Below, one piece after another: positions 44,276 through 52,767 of a stretch of 64,000 bases of DNA. The position numbers and the translations under genes were made by a program. Source of the DNA: Sphingopyxis sp. GW247-27LB (GTDB lineage: Bacteria; Pseudomonadota; Alphaproteobacteria; Sphingomonadales; Sphingomonadaceae); the NCBI RefSeq assembly GCF_002277025.1, contig NZ_NIWD01000008.1, forward strand, positions 658,333 through 722,332. The letters are read 5' to 3'. The stretch's first letter is position 1. Each line of letters opens with the position of its first letter. The notes beneath the pieces are model-generated. The model did no database searches and had not been told where the DNA came from. It saw only the letters and a program-made list of their open reading frames with translations.

Positions 44276-44596
44276 TCAACTCGCCGCGAACAATTTCGTC
44301 CCCACGACCCCGACGACGATCAGCGCCATGAAGCCGATCTGCACCGCGCTCACTTTCTCGCCGAAGAAGACGATCCCGCCGATGATCACGCCGACCGCGC
44401 CGAGCCCGGTCCAGATCGCATAGGCGGTGCCCGCCGAAATCTCGCGCATCGCGAAAGCGAGCAGCGCCATGTTGACGAAGCTCAGCGTCACCGGCACCGC
44501 GGAGGCCTGCCACGTCCCGAGCGTCGCCGCCCATTTGAGGCTGAGCGCCCAGCTGATTTCGGTGAAAACGGCGATGGCGAGGATGATCCATCCCAC
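44276..44596 (-). CDS. sugE: SMR family transporter SugE/Gdx
   Basis: A 106-residue small multidrug resistance protein with four membrane helices. The conserved Glu13 lies in AVFTEISWALSLKWA, and TAYAIWTGLGAVGVIIGG is in TM3, both typical of the SugE/Gdx subgroup. Gdx members export guanidinium in exchange for protons; some SugE proteins carry quaternary ammonium compounds. The start is a GTG with AAAGGA 8 nt upstream. The leader contains potential stems, but I could not match it firmly to a guanidine riboswitch. Confidence 0.9.
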   Translation of the reverse strand: MGWIILAIAVFTEISWALSLKWAATLGTWQASAVPVTLSFVNMALLAFAMREISAGTAYAIWTGLGAVGVIIGGIVFFGEKVSAVQIGFMALIVVGVVGTKLFAAS

Positions 44597-44774
44597 GAGC
44601 GAGTCCTTTCGGTCGGCGGGCTCGTCGGGAAGGTGCAGGGCCGGAAACCCGGAAAGAGGCGCTGCACGGCGATCGGTGTCGCGCGGGAGCCCCTAGAGGC
44701 GGCGGGGTGAAATGGCAAGCCAGCGCAAGATCAGGAATGATGCCGTTTGGCCGTGAAAGGTTCCACTCCCTTCT

Positions 44775-44803
44775 CGTCACCCCGGATCAAGTCCGGGGTG
44801 ACG
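44775..44803. repeat. Short palindrome (CCCCGGATCAAGTCCGGGG type)
   Basis: Perfect 12-bp arms CGTCACCCCGGA / TCCGGGGTGACG around TCAAG. A damaged copy occurs at 51965-51992. It lies in the 249-bp gap between sugE and the auxiliary lipoprotein. Confidence 0.85.
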
Positions 44804-44845
44804 AAGCCGGAAAATACAAATCACGCCGTCCTTCAAACGGCGTCA

Positions 44846-45460
44846 TCAGCCCGCCAGCCACCCCGCAACCTCGCCCGCGACCTTGTTCGCCGCGGCGGTC
44901 AGCGCTTCGCCGACCGGCTTCGCCTCGACCTTGCCGGCGATCGGCTCGCGCGCCTCGAAGCGGCGCTGGGTGACGCTCTTGCCGCCGCTGTTCACCAGCA
45001 TCGCCTGATAGACGACGACCGCTTCGTTCGTCGCTTCATCGACGCCGAATTCCATGAGCTGCCCCGCGAGCTGTTCGCCCGGCGCGGTCAGATATTGCCC
45101 CTCGTCGAGCACGACGCGGCTGGAGCGCGCGGCGACGGTCTCGGACAGCAGGCGCTGGAACAGGCGCTGCGGCGCCTCGACCCATTGCGCGTCCTTCACA
45201 TAGGCGATGCTGGCGTCGTCCTGCTGCACCGGGATGCGCTGGGTGCGCAGCTTCTGCGGCGCGGTGGGGATCAGGATGGTCAGCGCCTGCGCCTCGTTCG
45301 CGGTGCGCGCTTCGCCGGCCGCGGGCGCGGCGTCGGCGGTGAGGGTCAGCAGGAAGGGCGGCGGCTTGGCGCCGAAGCTGACGCAGGCGGACAGCGTCGC
45401 CGCGCCGAGGGCGGCGAGCATCGGGATGCGGAGGCTGCGGAGCATGGTCGGATACCTCAT
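44846..45460 (-). CDS. ABC-type transport auxiliary lipoprotein (PqiC/LptE-like, Mla-associated)
   Basis: A 204-residue lipoprotein (LSACVSFG, acylated Cys about residue 26) of the ABC-type transport auxiliary family related to PqiC/YmbA. Motifs: ILIPTAPQKLRTQRIPVQQDDASIAYVKDAQWVEAPQRLFQRLL. It is the last gene of the operon permease-ATPase-MCE-lipoprotein and overlaps the MCE stop by 4 bp (ATGA). It is probably the outer-membrane partner that receives or supplies lipid for the MCE bridge. The start may be ATG 45460 or the MLRSLR ATG five codons downstream. Confidence 0.88.
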   Translation of the reverse strand: MRYPTMLRSLRIPMLAALGAATLSACVSFGAKPPPFLLTLTADAAPAAGEARTANEAQALTILIPTAPQKLRTQRIPVQQDDASIAYVKDAQWVEAPQRLFQRLLSETVAARSSRVVLDEGQYLTAPGEQLAGQLMEFGVDEATNEAVVVYQAMLVNSGGKSVTQRRFEAREPIAGKVEAKPVGEALTAAANKVAGEVAGWLAG

Positions 45461-46398
45461 GGCTTGTAGTCGGGAAGCTTGCTGCCGCCGATCACCGCGC
45501 CGGCGCCCTGCTGGTCGAGCTTGTCGGTCAGGCTCGACAGCGAGGAGGAGGTGCGGCGAAGGTCGCGGATCAGTGCATTGGCTTCGGGGATCGTCGTTTC
45601 GCTGAAGGTCTTGAGGCCCGGGCGCGCGTCGGCGATCGCGCTTTCGAGCGTCTTCATCGATTCGTTGGCGGAGGCGAGCGTGTTGCGCAGATTCTGCATC
45701 GCCGGGTCGACGTTGCGGTCGATCGTGCCCTGCGCCGAGGCGGCGAGATTGCCGATCTGCTCGGCGGCGTTGCCCGTCTGCTGGATCGCGATCCGCGTGT
45801 CGGCGAGCGCCTTTTCGATGGCCGGCCCGTTACGCGCGAGGATCGCGGTCGATTGCTCGACATTCTTGAGGATCGCGGCGAAGCTCGCCTGATTCTTGTC
45901 GTCGGCGAGTTCGGCGAGGCGCTCGGTCAGCGTCGACAGGCGCTGGAGCAATTGCGGCGCGGTGTTGAGGATCTCGCCGAGCCCGCCGACGCGGTTCGGG
46001 ATCACCGGCTTGCCCGCGGGCCCCTTGTCGGTGATCGGCGGCGCGCCCTTGACCGCGCCGTCGAGCGCGATCTGCGAGACGCCGGTGAAGCCGACGCCCT
46101 CGAGCGCGGCGGTGGTGCCCTGCAGGATCGGGACGCTTTCGTCGACCTCGATGCGGACGCGCACGAATTGCGGGTCGTCGCGCCACAGCTCGATCTGGCG
46201 CACCTGGCCGACCGGAACGCCCGAGAATTGCACCTGCGACCCCTTGTTCAGCCCGTCGACCGACTGCTTGAAGAAGATGTCGTACTCGCGCTTGGCGCCG
46301 CCGCTGTCGTTCGCCATCCAGACGACGAAGATCGCGATCGCAAGGGTGAAGAAGAGCACGAAGGCGCCCACCAGCACATTGTTCGAGCGAGTTTCCAT
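45457..46398 (-). CDS. MlaD/MCE family lipid-transport protein
   Basis: A 313-residue MCE-domain protein. One N-terminal membrane anchor (about 9-29, VLVGAFVLFFTLAIAIFVVW) is followed by a single MCE domain (about 37-115, FKQSVDGLNKGSQVQFSGVPVGQV) and a long helical region (about 140-290) that may form a trans-periplasmic tube. It binds phospholipid in the periplasm as part of the transport complex encoded with it. The ATG overlaps the ATPase stop as TGATG. Confidence 0.92.
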   Translation of the reverse strand: METRSNNVLVGAFVLFFTLAIAIFVVWMANDSGGAKREYDIFFKQSVDGLNKGSQVQFSGVPVGQVRQIELWRDDPQFVRVRIEVDESVPILQGTTAALEGVGFTGVSQIALDGAVKGAPPITDKGPAGKPVIPNRVGGLGEILNTAPQLLQRLSTLTERLAELADDKNQASFAAILKNVEQSTAILARNGPAIEKALADTRIAIQQTGNAAEQIGNLAASAQGTIDRNVDPAMQNLRNTLASANESMKTLESAIADARPGLKTFSETTIPEANALIRDLRRTSSSLSSLTDKLDQQGAGAVIGGSKLPDYKP

Positions 46399-47264
46399 CA
46401 GCTTGTCCTGTCGTGCGCGGCCCGGCCATGCGACGTCGTCGCGGCGCGGCCGCGCGGCCCGTTGAAATAATCCTGTATCCACGGATGCTCGGTGGCAAGC
46501 AGTTCCGCTATGGTGCCGACCGCGATCACCTTCTTCTCGGCGAGCACCGCGACGCGGTCGCAGGTCGCGTAGAGCGAGTCGAGGTCGTGGGTGATCAGGA
46601 AAACGGTGAGCCCCATCGTGTCGGCGAGTTCGCGAATCAGTTCGTCGAACTTGGCGGCGCCGATCGGGTCGAGCCCGGCGGTCGGTTCGTCGAGGAACAG
46701 GAGCGCGGGGTCGAGCGCGAGCGCGCGGGCGAGCCCGGCGCGCTTGACCATGCCGCCCGACAGTTCGGCGGGAAATTTGGGACCGGCGTCGGGCGGCAGG
46801 CCGACCATCGCGACCTTGTAGGCCGCGATCTCGTCGAGCAAAGCCTGGTCGAGACGCGGATAATATTCGCGCAAGGGCACCTGGATATTCTCGGCGACGC
46901 TCAGCGTCGAAAAGAGCGCGCCGCCCTGGAACATCACCCCCCAGCGGCGGCGAAGGTCGCGCGACTCCTCTTCATTGGCGATGGTGTCGAGCGACTTGCC
47001 ATAGACCTCGATCTCGCCCGCGGTCGGCGTCTGCAGGCCGACGATCGAGCGCATCAGCACCGATTTTCCGGTGCCCGACCCGCCGACCACGCCCAATATC
47101 TCGCCCGAGCGCACGTCGAGGTCGAGATGGTCGTGGATCACCGCGTCGCCGAACTGGTTGACGAGGCCGCGCACGCGGATCGCGATGTCGAACTTCTCCG
47201 GCCGCACCGCGTCGGCGGCCGCGAGTTCCTGACGGATTTCCTTCTGTTCCTCTTCGTCCGCCAT
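46398..47264 (-). CDS. ABC transporter ATP-binding protein (MlaF-like)
   Basis: A 288-residue ATPase of the Mla-type lipid transporter. Walker A GGSGTGKS (about 61-68), Q-loop FQGGALFS, signature LSGGMVKR (about 168-175) and Walker B LLFLDEPTAGLDP are intact. The LSGGMxKR signature and QGGALFSxLxV are characteristic of MlaF/Ttg2A. It powers lipid movement between inner membrane and MCE protein. The start at 47264 overlaps the permease stop as TGATG; a start 9 bp upstream is also possible. Confidence 0.95.
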   Translation of the reverse strand: MADEEEQKEIRQELAAADAVRPEKFDIAIRVRGLVNQFGDAVIHDHLDLDVRSGEILGVVGGSGTGKSVLMRSIVGLQTPTAGEIEVYGKSLDTIANEEESRDLRRRWGVMFQGGALFSTLSVAENIQVPLREYYPRLDQALLDEIAAYKVAMVGLPPDAGPKFPAELSGGMVKRAGLARALALDPALLFLDEPTAGLDPIGAAKFDELIRELADTMGLTVFLITHDLDSLYATCDRVAVLAEKKVIAVGTIAELLATEHPWIQDYFNGPRGRAATTSHGRAAHDRTS

Positions 47265-48370
47265 CAGTTCCATCCGATCGACGAGAAGAAGACCGCGAAG
47301 AAGGCGTCGAGGACGATGACGAGGAAGATGGCGGCGACGACTGCGGAGGTGGTGCGGCGCCCGACCTCTTCGGCGTTCTGGCGCACCTGCATCCCCGAAT
47401 AGCAGCCGGTGACGCCGACGAGGATGCCGAATACCGGCGCCTTGATCAGCATCGCCCAGAAATCGGTCATCGGGATGATCTCGCGCAGCCGCTGGATATA
47501 GGTGATCGGCGGGATATCAAGCCCGATCCACGAGAAGACTCCGCCGCCAACAATCGCGCAGAGGCTGGCGTAGAAGCCGAGCAGCGGCATGATGATCGTC
47601 GAGGCGGCGACGCGCGGCAGCACGATCGCCTCCATCGGCGACACGCCGATCGTGCGCATCGCGTCGACCTCCTCGGTCAGCTTCATCGTGCCGATCTGCG
47701 CCGCGAAGGCCGATCCCGACCGGCCCGCGACCATGATCGCGGTCATCAAGAGGCCAAGCTCGCGGATCGAGGCGCGGCCGACAAGGTTGATCGTGAACAC
47801 CTCGAGCCCGAACTGGCGGAGCTGCACCGCGCCCTGCTGCGCGATGACGATACCGATCAGGAAGCTCATCAGCCCGATGATCGGCAGCGCATCGACGCCG
47901 ACGGTCTGGAAGCGCGTCACGATCGCGTGCCAGCGAATGCGGCGGCGCGCGCGCAATTGGGTGATGAAGGCGACGATCATCGCGCCGAAGAAGCCGACGA
48001 TGCCGATGAACTCGTTCCACACGCCGACGCTCGCGGTGCCGAGCTCTTCGAGCATGCGCGCCCACATCGGGCGGCGGTCGCGGTGGACGCGATAGTCGCT
48101 CTTGTCGTCGGCGAGCGCCTTCAGCAGGCGCTGCGCGTCCTCGCTCGCGCCGGTGACTTCGGCGTCATGCGCGCGCGCGGTGCGGGTGATGATCCAGGCG
48201 CCGACGGTGTCGATCCGCTCGACGTCCGACAGGTCGAGCGTCCGGATCGGGCCGAGCGCGTCGAGCCGCGCCGGCAGGTCGCCCAGGCGCGCGAGGGTCA
48301 GGCGCCCGGTGAAGCGCACACCGACACCATCGGCTCCTTCGTCCGTTTCGAAATCCGCGCTGGCCGCCAT
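47264..48370 (-). CDS. MlaE-type permease with fused N-terminal STAS domain
   Basis: A 368-residue permease. Residues about 8-95 form a STAS-like domain (FTGRLTLARLGDLPARLDAL, TLDLSDVERIDTVGAW), the role played by separate MlaB in E. coli. Residues about 120-368 form the MlaE permease with five or six membrane segments (GLMSFLIGIVIAQQGAVQL, RSGSAFAAQIGTMKLTEEVDA, MPLLGFYASLCAIVGG). The start at 48370 omits 18 upstream in-frame codons. No MlaC gene is nearby. It is the first gene of the operon and diverges from the HAD gene. Confidence 0.92.
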   Translation of the reverse strand: MAASADFETDEGADGVGVRFTGRLTLARLGDLPARLDALGPIRTLDLSDVERIDTVGAWIITRTARAHDAEVTGASEDAQRLLKALADDKSDYRVHRDRRPMWARMLEELGTASVGVWNEFIGIVGFFGAMIVAFITQLRARRRIRWHAIVTRFQTVGVDALPIIGLMSFLIGIVIAQQGAVQLRQFGLEVFTINLVGRASIRELGLLMTAIMVAGRSGSAFAAQIGTMKLTEEVDAMRTIGVSPMEAIVLPRVAASTIIMPLLGFYASLCAIVGGGVFSWIGLDIPPITYIQRLREIIPMTDFWAMLIKAPVFGILVGVTGCYSGMQVRQNAEEVGRRTTSAVVAAIFLVIVLDAFFAVFFSSIGWN

Positions 48371-48459
48371 TGCGCGGGCGACCTTGGATGATTTGCCCAA
48401 TAACGGCAAGCAAATCCGTGACATCCCCGCTGGACTTGGCCGGCCGGCGCGGGGGCGCT

Positions 48460-49182
48460 ATGGCGCCGCATATGGAAGCACCCGCCCTCCGTCCCGTCGC
48501 GCACCGCGTCGCCATGTACGACATGGACCGGACGATCACGCGCGCGGGCACCTACAGCGGCTTCCTGATGCACGTCGCGCGGCGGCGGCAGCCGTGGCGG
48601 CTGCTGCTCCTGCCCCTCGTGGGCCTTGCGGGACTCGCCTATTCGCTGCGGTTGATCGACCGAGCGCGGCTCAAGGCGATCAATCTTCGCCTGCTGGTCG
48701 GCCGGCGCTTCAGCCGCACCGAGATCGCTCCGCTCGCCGAAAGCTATGCCGACAAGGTCGTGGCGCGCGGGCTGCATCCGGCGGCGCTCGACCAGATCGC
48801 GGCCGACCGGGCAGCGGGATACCGGCTCCTGCTCGCGACCGCTTCCTTCCACCTCTATGTCGACGCGATCGCGCGGCGGCTGGGCATGGACGACGTCCTC
48901 GCGACGCGGCTCGACGAGCCCGACGGCGGCGACCATATCCACGCGCGGCTCAGCGGCGACAATTGCTATGGCGACGCGAAGTTCGCGCGCATTACCGGCT
49001 GGCTCGCCGACAATGCGATCACCCGCGAGGACGCGCATATCCGCGCCTATTCGGACCATGTCTCCGACCACCCGATGCTCCGCTTCGCCGACGAGGCGGT
49101 CGCGACGACGCCGTCGCGGAAGCTGCGACGGCTCGCGCCGCGGATGGGGTGGCAGGTGGTCGATTGGCGGGGGCGGAGATAG
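48460..49182 (+). CDS. HAD-IB family hydrolase (SerB/PlsC-associated type)
   Basis: A 240-residue HAD-IB phosphatase. Motif I is Asp21-x-Asp23-x-Thr25 in YDMDRTIT. Motif II is LLATASFHLYVDAIARRLG. A Lys and the motif-III Asp pair follow in CYGDAKFARI and YSDHVSDHPML. This subfamily is close to phosphoserine phosphatase and lysophospholipid-associated HADs. Being divergent from an Mla-type lipid transporter hints at a lipid phosphate role, but that is inference. The N-terminus could also start at 48472. Confidence 0.86.
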   Translation: MAPHMEAPALRPVAHRVAMYDMDRTITRAGTYSGFLMHVARRRQPWRLLLLPLVGLAGLAYSLRLIDRARLKAINLRLLVGRRFSRTEIAPLAESYADKVVARGLHPAALDQIAADRAAGYRLLLATASFHLYVDAIARRLGMDDVLATRLDEPDGGDHIHARLSGDNCYGDAKFARITGWLADNAITREDAHIRAYSDHVSDHPMLRFADEAVATTPSRKLRRLAPRMGWQVVDWRGRR

Positions 49183-49204
49183 GCGTCAGGCGGCGACTAC
49201 GGCC

Positions 49205-49224
49205 CTCTCCCCTTCAGGGGAGAG
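49205..49224. repeat. Single-hairpin fragment of the composite repeat family
   Basis: CTCTCCCCTTCAGGGGAGAG, a perfect 9-bp hairpin matching the outer hairpins at 44114 and 44209. It is a lone arm between the HAD gene and the convergent PLP enzyme gene. Confidence 0.75.
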
Positions 49225-49259
49225 AGCCAAATCCGGCGCAATCCATCGACCGGCAAACG

Positions 49260-50582
49260 TCACACCGCCGCCAGCGCCTGATCGAAATCGGCAATCAGGT
49301 CATCCGCATCCTCGATGCCGATCGACACGCGCACCAGATTGTCGGTGATGCCCAGCGCCGCCTTGCGTTCGTCGGGGACCGACAGATGGGTCATGGCCGC
49401 GGGGTGGCTCGCGAGCGTCTCTGTGCCGCCGAGGCTGACCGCGAGCTTCGCGATGCGGAGCGCGTCGAGGAAGCGGAAGCTCTCGGTCTCGCCGCCCTTG
49501 ATGAACAGCGAGAAGGTCGAGCCGGCGCCGGTGCAGTGGCGCTCGAAAATATCCTTCTGCGGCCCGTCCTGGAGGAAGCCGAGATAGCCGAGCCCCTCGA
49601 CCTTCGGATGCTGCTTCAGGAAGGCGCAGACCTTTTCGGCGTTCTCGCCGGCGCGGCTCATCCGGAGTTCGACGGTTTCGAGGCTGCGCAGCAGCATCCA
49701 GGCGGTGTGCGGGTCGCAGATCGTCCCGATGGTGTTGCGCATCATGCGGATGGGGCCGAGCCACTGTTTCGCGCCGAGTACGCCGCCCGCGACGAGATCG
49801 CTGTGGCCGCCGGCATATTTGGTCAGGCTGTAAAGGACGATGTCGGCGCCATGCGCGAGCGGCTTCGACCAGAGCGGGCCGAGGAAAGTGTTGTCGATCG
49901 CGATCGGCGGCCGCGCGTCGGCGGCGAAGGCGTCGTCGACCGCGGCGCGCATCGCCTGAACGTCGACGAGCGCGTTGGTCGGGTTCGCGGGGCTTTCGAG
50001 ATAGACCATCGCGACCTTGCCCCCTTGCTTCGTCGCCATCTCCTGCGCCCGCGCGAGGATCGCGTCCATCTCCTCGCGCGAGGCTTCGGCGGGGAAGTCG
50101 ACGTAGCTGGCACCGAAGCGCGACAGGATGCGCGCGATCAGCGTCTCGGTCGCGGCATAGAGCGGCCCCGAATGGACGATCACGTCGTTCATGTTGACAT
50201 GCGCGAGCAGCAGGGTCGCGATCGCCGACATGCCCGAGGAGAAGACGAGCGCGTCCTCGGCCTTTTCCCAGACGCCGAGCCGCGCCTCGAGAATCTCCTG
50301 GTTCGGGCCGTTGAAACGCGAATAGACGAGGCCCTCGGCGCCGCCGGGGCGTTTGCCGGTGATGCCCTCGAAATGGCGCTTGCCCGCCGCGGCGCTTTCG
50401 AAGGCGAAGGTCGAGGTGAGGAAGATCGGCGGCTTCAGCGAGCCTTCGGACAGCATCGGGTCATAGCCATAGCCCATCATCAGCGTCGAGGGCGACAGCG
50501 CGTGGCCGCCGAGTTCGGTGACGTCGGCCTTGGGCTTGCGGCGCGTCGTGCCGGTGAGGTCGTTATTGTCGATGGCGGGCAT
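49260..50582 (-). CDS. Cys/Met metabolism PLP-dependent enzyme (cystathionine gamma-synthase family)
   Basis: A 440-residue trans-sulfuration family enzyme. PLP site: FSSGMSAIATLLLAHVNMNDV, IAIDNTFLGPLWSKPL and the Schiff-base lysine Lys255 in YSLTKYAGGHSDL. RFNGPNQEILEARLGVWEKAEDA and SLGGTETLASHPAAMTHL are also present. The family covers cystathionine gamma-synthase, gamma-lyase and methionine gamma-lyase. The unusual YSRFNGPNQEILEARL and long N-terminus belong to a subgroup of unsettled activity, so only the family is given. It is followed by an MFS symporter gene on the same strand. Confidence 0.86.
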   Translation of the reverse strand: MPAIDNNDLTGTTRRKPKADVTELGGHALSPSTLMMGYGYDPMLSEGSLKPPIFLTSTFAFESAAAGKRHFEGITGKRPGGAEGLVYSRFNGPNQEILEARLGVWEKAEDALVFSSGMSAIATLLLAHVNMNDVIVHSGPLYAATETLIARILSRFGASYVDFPAEASREEMDAILARAQEMATKQGGKVAMVYLESPANPTNALVDVQAMRAAVDDAFAADARPPIAIDNTFLGPLWSKPLAHGADIVLYSLTKYAGGHSDLVAGGVLGAKQWLGPIRMMRNTIGTICDPHTAWMLLRSLETVELRMSRAGENAEKVCAFLKQHPKVEGLGYLGFLQDGPQKDIFERHCTGAGSTFSLFIKGGETESFRFLDALRIAKLAVSLGGTETLASHPAAMTHLSVPDERKAALGITDNLVRVSIGIEDADDLIADFDQALAAV

Positions 50583-50653
50583 GGTCGGACTCCGATGGAT
50601 TTGGTTTCACCTGCAACTAGCGCGCTTTTGATCGCCGGTCACCCTGCGATAAC

Positions 50654-51937
50654 TCAGTCCTCGACGATAAGGCTCCGCTCGCGGGTTTCGGGCAGCAGCA
50701 AGGTCGCGACGCCCGCCAGCCCGATGACCAGCGCGACATAGAAATAGAACATCCATTCGACGCCCTGGCCCTTCAGCCAGAGCGCGACCATCTCGACCGT
50801 GCCGCCGAAGATCGCGTTGCCGATCGCATAGGGCAGCGCGACGCCGAGGCCGCGGATATGCGCGGGGAACAACTCGGCCTTCACCAGCGCATTGTTCGCG
50901 GTGTAGCCGCTTTGCAGCGTCAGGGGCACGAGGATCAGCAGCGTCGCCGCGATGGGCGAGCTCACCCGTTCGAGCGCGAAGAAGGTCGGCGCCGCGACGA
51001 TCGCGCCACCGATGCCGAACAGCAGCAGCATCGGCCTCCGTCCGAAGCGGTCGGCGAGCGCGCCGAAGACGGGCTGCATCGCCGCGAACCACAGCAGCGC
51101 CGCGGCGATGATCCAGGTCGCGGTTTCCTTGTCGAAACCGACGCTGTTGAACAGGAATTTCTGCATATAGGTGATGTAGGTATAGGCGCCGATCCCGCCG
51201 CCCGCCGACAGGAGGCCGACGAGGATGCTTTCGCGCCGATGCTCGCGCCACAGCCGCTTCGCGGTCGACGCCGGCCGGTCGGCCGCCTGATTCTCGAACG
51301 AGGGGGTTTCGGCGAGATTGCGGCGCAGCACATAGACGCCGAGCGCGAGCAGCGCGCCGATCACGAAGGGGATGCGCCAGCCCCAGGCGGTCAGCTCGGC
51401 CTCGGTCAGGAAGGCCTGCAGGATGATCGCCACGAAGATCGCGCAGAGCTGGCCGCCGATCAGCGTCAGATACTGAAAACTGGCCCAGAAGCCCCGATGC
51501 GCGCGCGGCGCCATTTCGGAGAGATAGGTCGCGCTGGCGCCATATTCGCCGCCGAGCGACAGGCCCTGCAGGACGCGCGCGGCGATCAGCACCGCGGGGC
51601 CGGCGAGGCCGGCCTGCGCATAGGTGGGCGCGACCGCGATCAGCAGCGAGCCGCCGAACATCAGCGCCACCGACAGCGTCAGCCCCGCCTTGCGCCCGCG
51701 CGCGTCGGCGAAGCGGCCCATCATCCACGCGCCGATCGGCCGCATGACGAAACCGACGGCGAAGATCGTGGCGGTGCTCAGAAGCTGCGCGGTCGGATCA
51801 GCCTTGGGGAAGAAGACCGGCGCGAAATAGATGGCGAAGGCGGCATAGGCGAACCAGTCGTACCATTCGACGAGATTGCCCGCCGATCCGCCGATGATCG
51901 AGACCAGCCGTTTGCGCGGTATCGCCATGGCTTTCAT
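50654..51937 (-). CDS. MFS metabolite:proton symporter (ShiA/ProP-like)
   Basis: A 427-residue MFS transporter of the metabolite:H+ symporter family. The N-terminus SIIGGSAGNLVEWYDWFAYAAFAIYFAPVFFP is characteristic of the ShiA/KgtP/ProP group, and FVMRPIGAWMMGRFADARGRKAGL carries motif A. Likely substrates are organic acids such as alpha-ketoglutarate or shikimate, or osmolytes; it cannot be resolved. The start at 51937 has GGGAGGA 7 nt upstream. It is not clearly co-transcribed with pgeF, since a partial repeat lies between them. Confidence 0.9.
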   Translation of the reverse strand: MKAMAIPRKRLVSIIGGSAGNLVEWYDWFAYAAFAIYFAPVFFPKADPTAQLLSTATIFAVGFVMRPIGAWMMGRFADARGRKAGLTLSVALMFGGSLLIAVAPTYAQAGLAGPAVLIAARVLQGLSLGGEYGASATYLSEMAPRAHRGFWASFQYLTLIGGQLCAIFVAIILQAFLTEAELTAWGWRIPFVIGALLALGVYVLRRNLAETPSFENQAADRPASTAKRLWREHRRESILVGLLSAGGGIGAYTYITYMQKFLFNSVGFDKETATWIIAAALLWFAAMQPVFGALADRFGRRPMLLLFGIGGAIVAAPTFFALERVSSPIAATLLILVPLTLQSGYTANNALVKAELFPAHIRGLGVALPYAIGNAIFGGTVEMVALWLKGQGVEWMFYFYVALVIGLAGVATLLLPETRERSLIVED

Positions 51938-51964
51938 TCGCTGATCCTCCCTTCCCATCTTTTC

Positions 51965-51992
51965 GTCATGCAGGATCAAGTCCGGGGTGACG
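51965..51992. repeat. Damaged copy of the CCCCGGATCAAGTCCGGGG palindrome
   Basis: From 51973 the sequence GGATCAAGTCCGGGGTGACG is identical to the element at 44775-44803, but its left arm is altered (GTCATGCA instead of GTCACCCC), so the stem is broken. Confidence 0.6.
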
Positions 51993-51996
51993 GATA

Positions 51997-52767
51997 TCAG
52001 GTCGGCTGTTTCACGCCGATCACGGACAATTGCCGGCCATAACCGTTCTCGCCGCGCAGGCAGGCGCGGCGGTAGCTGAAATAATCGGCCTCTTCGGCGC
52101 AGGTATCCTGCCCGCCGATCGCGACCGTGCCGACCCCCGCCGCCGCGAGGCGCGCGGCGACATAGGCGGCGATGTCGAACATCGCATGGCCGGGACGGCC
52201 GGCGGCGAAGAAATGCTCGTTGGCGGGATCGTCGGCAAGGAAGCGGCCGACGAAGGCCTCGTCGACCTCGTAGGAGGCGCGGCCGATGCACGGGCCGATC
52301 GCGGCGGCGATCGCTTCGCGGCGCGCGCCGAGGCTCTCCATCGCGTCGAGGGTCGCTTCGCCGACCCCGGCGATGGCGCCCTTCCACCCCGCGTGCGCCG
52401 CGCCGACCACCCCGGCTTCGCGGTCGGCGAAGAGGATCGGCACGCAGTCGGCGGTGAGGATGCCGAGCAGGATGCCGGGGGTGCGGGTCGCCAGCGCATC
52501 GGCCTCGGGACGTGCGGCGAGGTCGGTTGCGGCGTCGACGGTGACGCAGCGACGCCCGTGCACCTGATAGACGCCCGCGAGCGCCGCGCCGGGCAGCACG
52601 GCGCCGGCGACGCGGTGGCGGTTCTCGGCGATCCGCGCCGGGTCGTCGCCCGAGCCGAGGCCGCAGTTCAGAGAGGCGAGTTCGCCCGTCGACACGCCGC
52701 CGCGCCGCCCGAAAAAGCCGTGCGGGACGTCGGCGAGCGGCGCGGCGGTGGTGAAGGGCGCGCTCAC
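51997..52767 (-). CDS. pgeF: Laccase-domain purine nucleosidase/peptidoglycan editing factor (YfiH/PgeF)
   Basis: A 256-residue DUF152/YfiH protein. The zinc-site residues are in VYQVHGRRCVTV, LTADCVPILFADRE and AAHAGWKGAIAGV, with IGPCIGRASYEVD following. Characterised members split into purine nucleoside phosphorylase/adenosine deaminases and PgeF, which corrects murein precursors. It starts at GTG 52767 and overlaps the GNAT stop as GTGA, so it is the last gene of the run lgt-midA-GNAT-pgeF. Confidence 0.88.
   Translation of the reverse strand: MSAPFTTAAPLADVPHGFFGRRGGVSTGELASLNCGLGSGDDPARIAENRHRVAGAVLPGAALAGVYQVHGRRCVTVDAATDLAARPEADALATRTPGILLGILTADCVPILFADREAGVVGAAHAGWKGAIAGVGEATLDAMESLGARREAIAAAIGPCIGRASYEVDEAFVGRFLADDPANEHFFAAGRPGHAMFDIAAYVAARLAAAGVGTVAIGGQDTCAEEADYFSYRRACLRGENGYGRQLSVIGVKQPT

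Noticed and set aside
44601..44700. Guanidine-I riboswitch in the sugE leader
   Set aside because: Only a CTAGGG-like start is seen; the internal and 3' conserved blocks are missing, so I did not annotate it as a feature.
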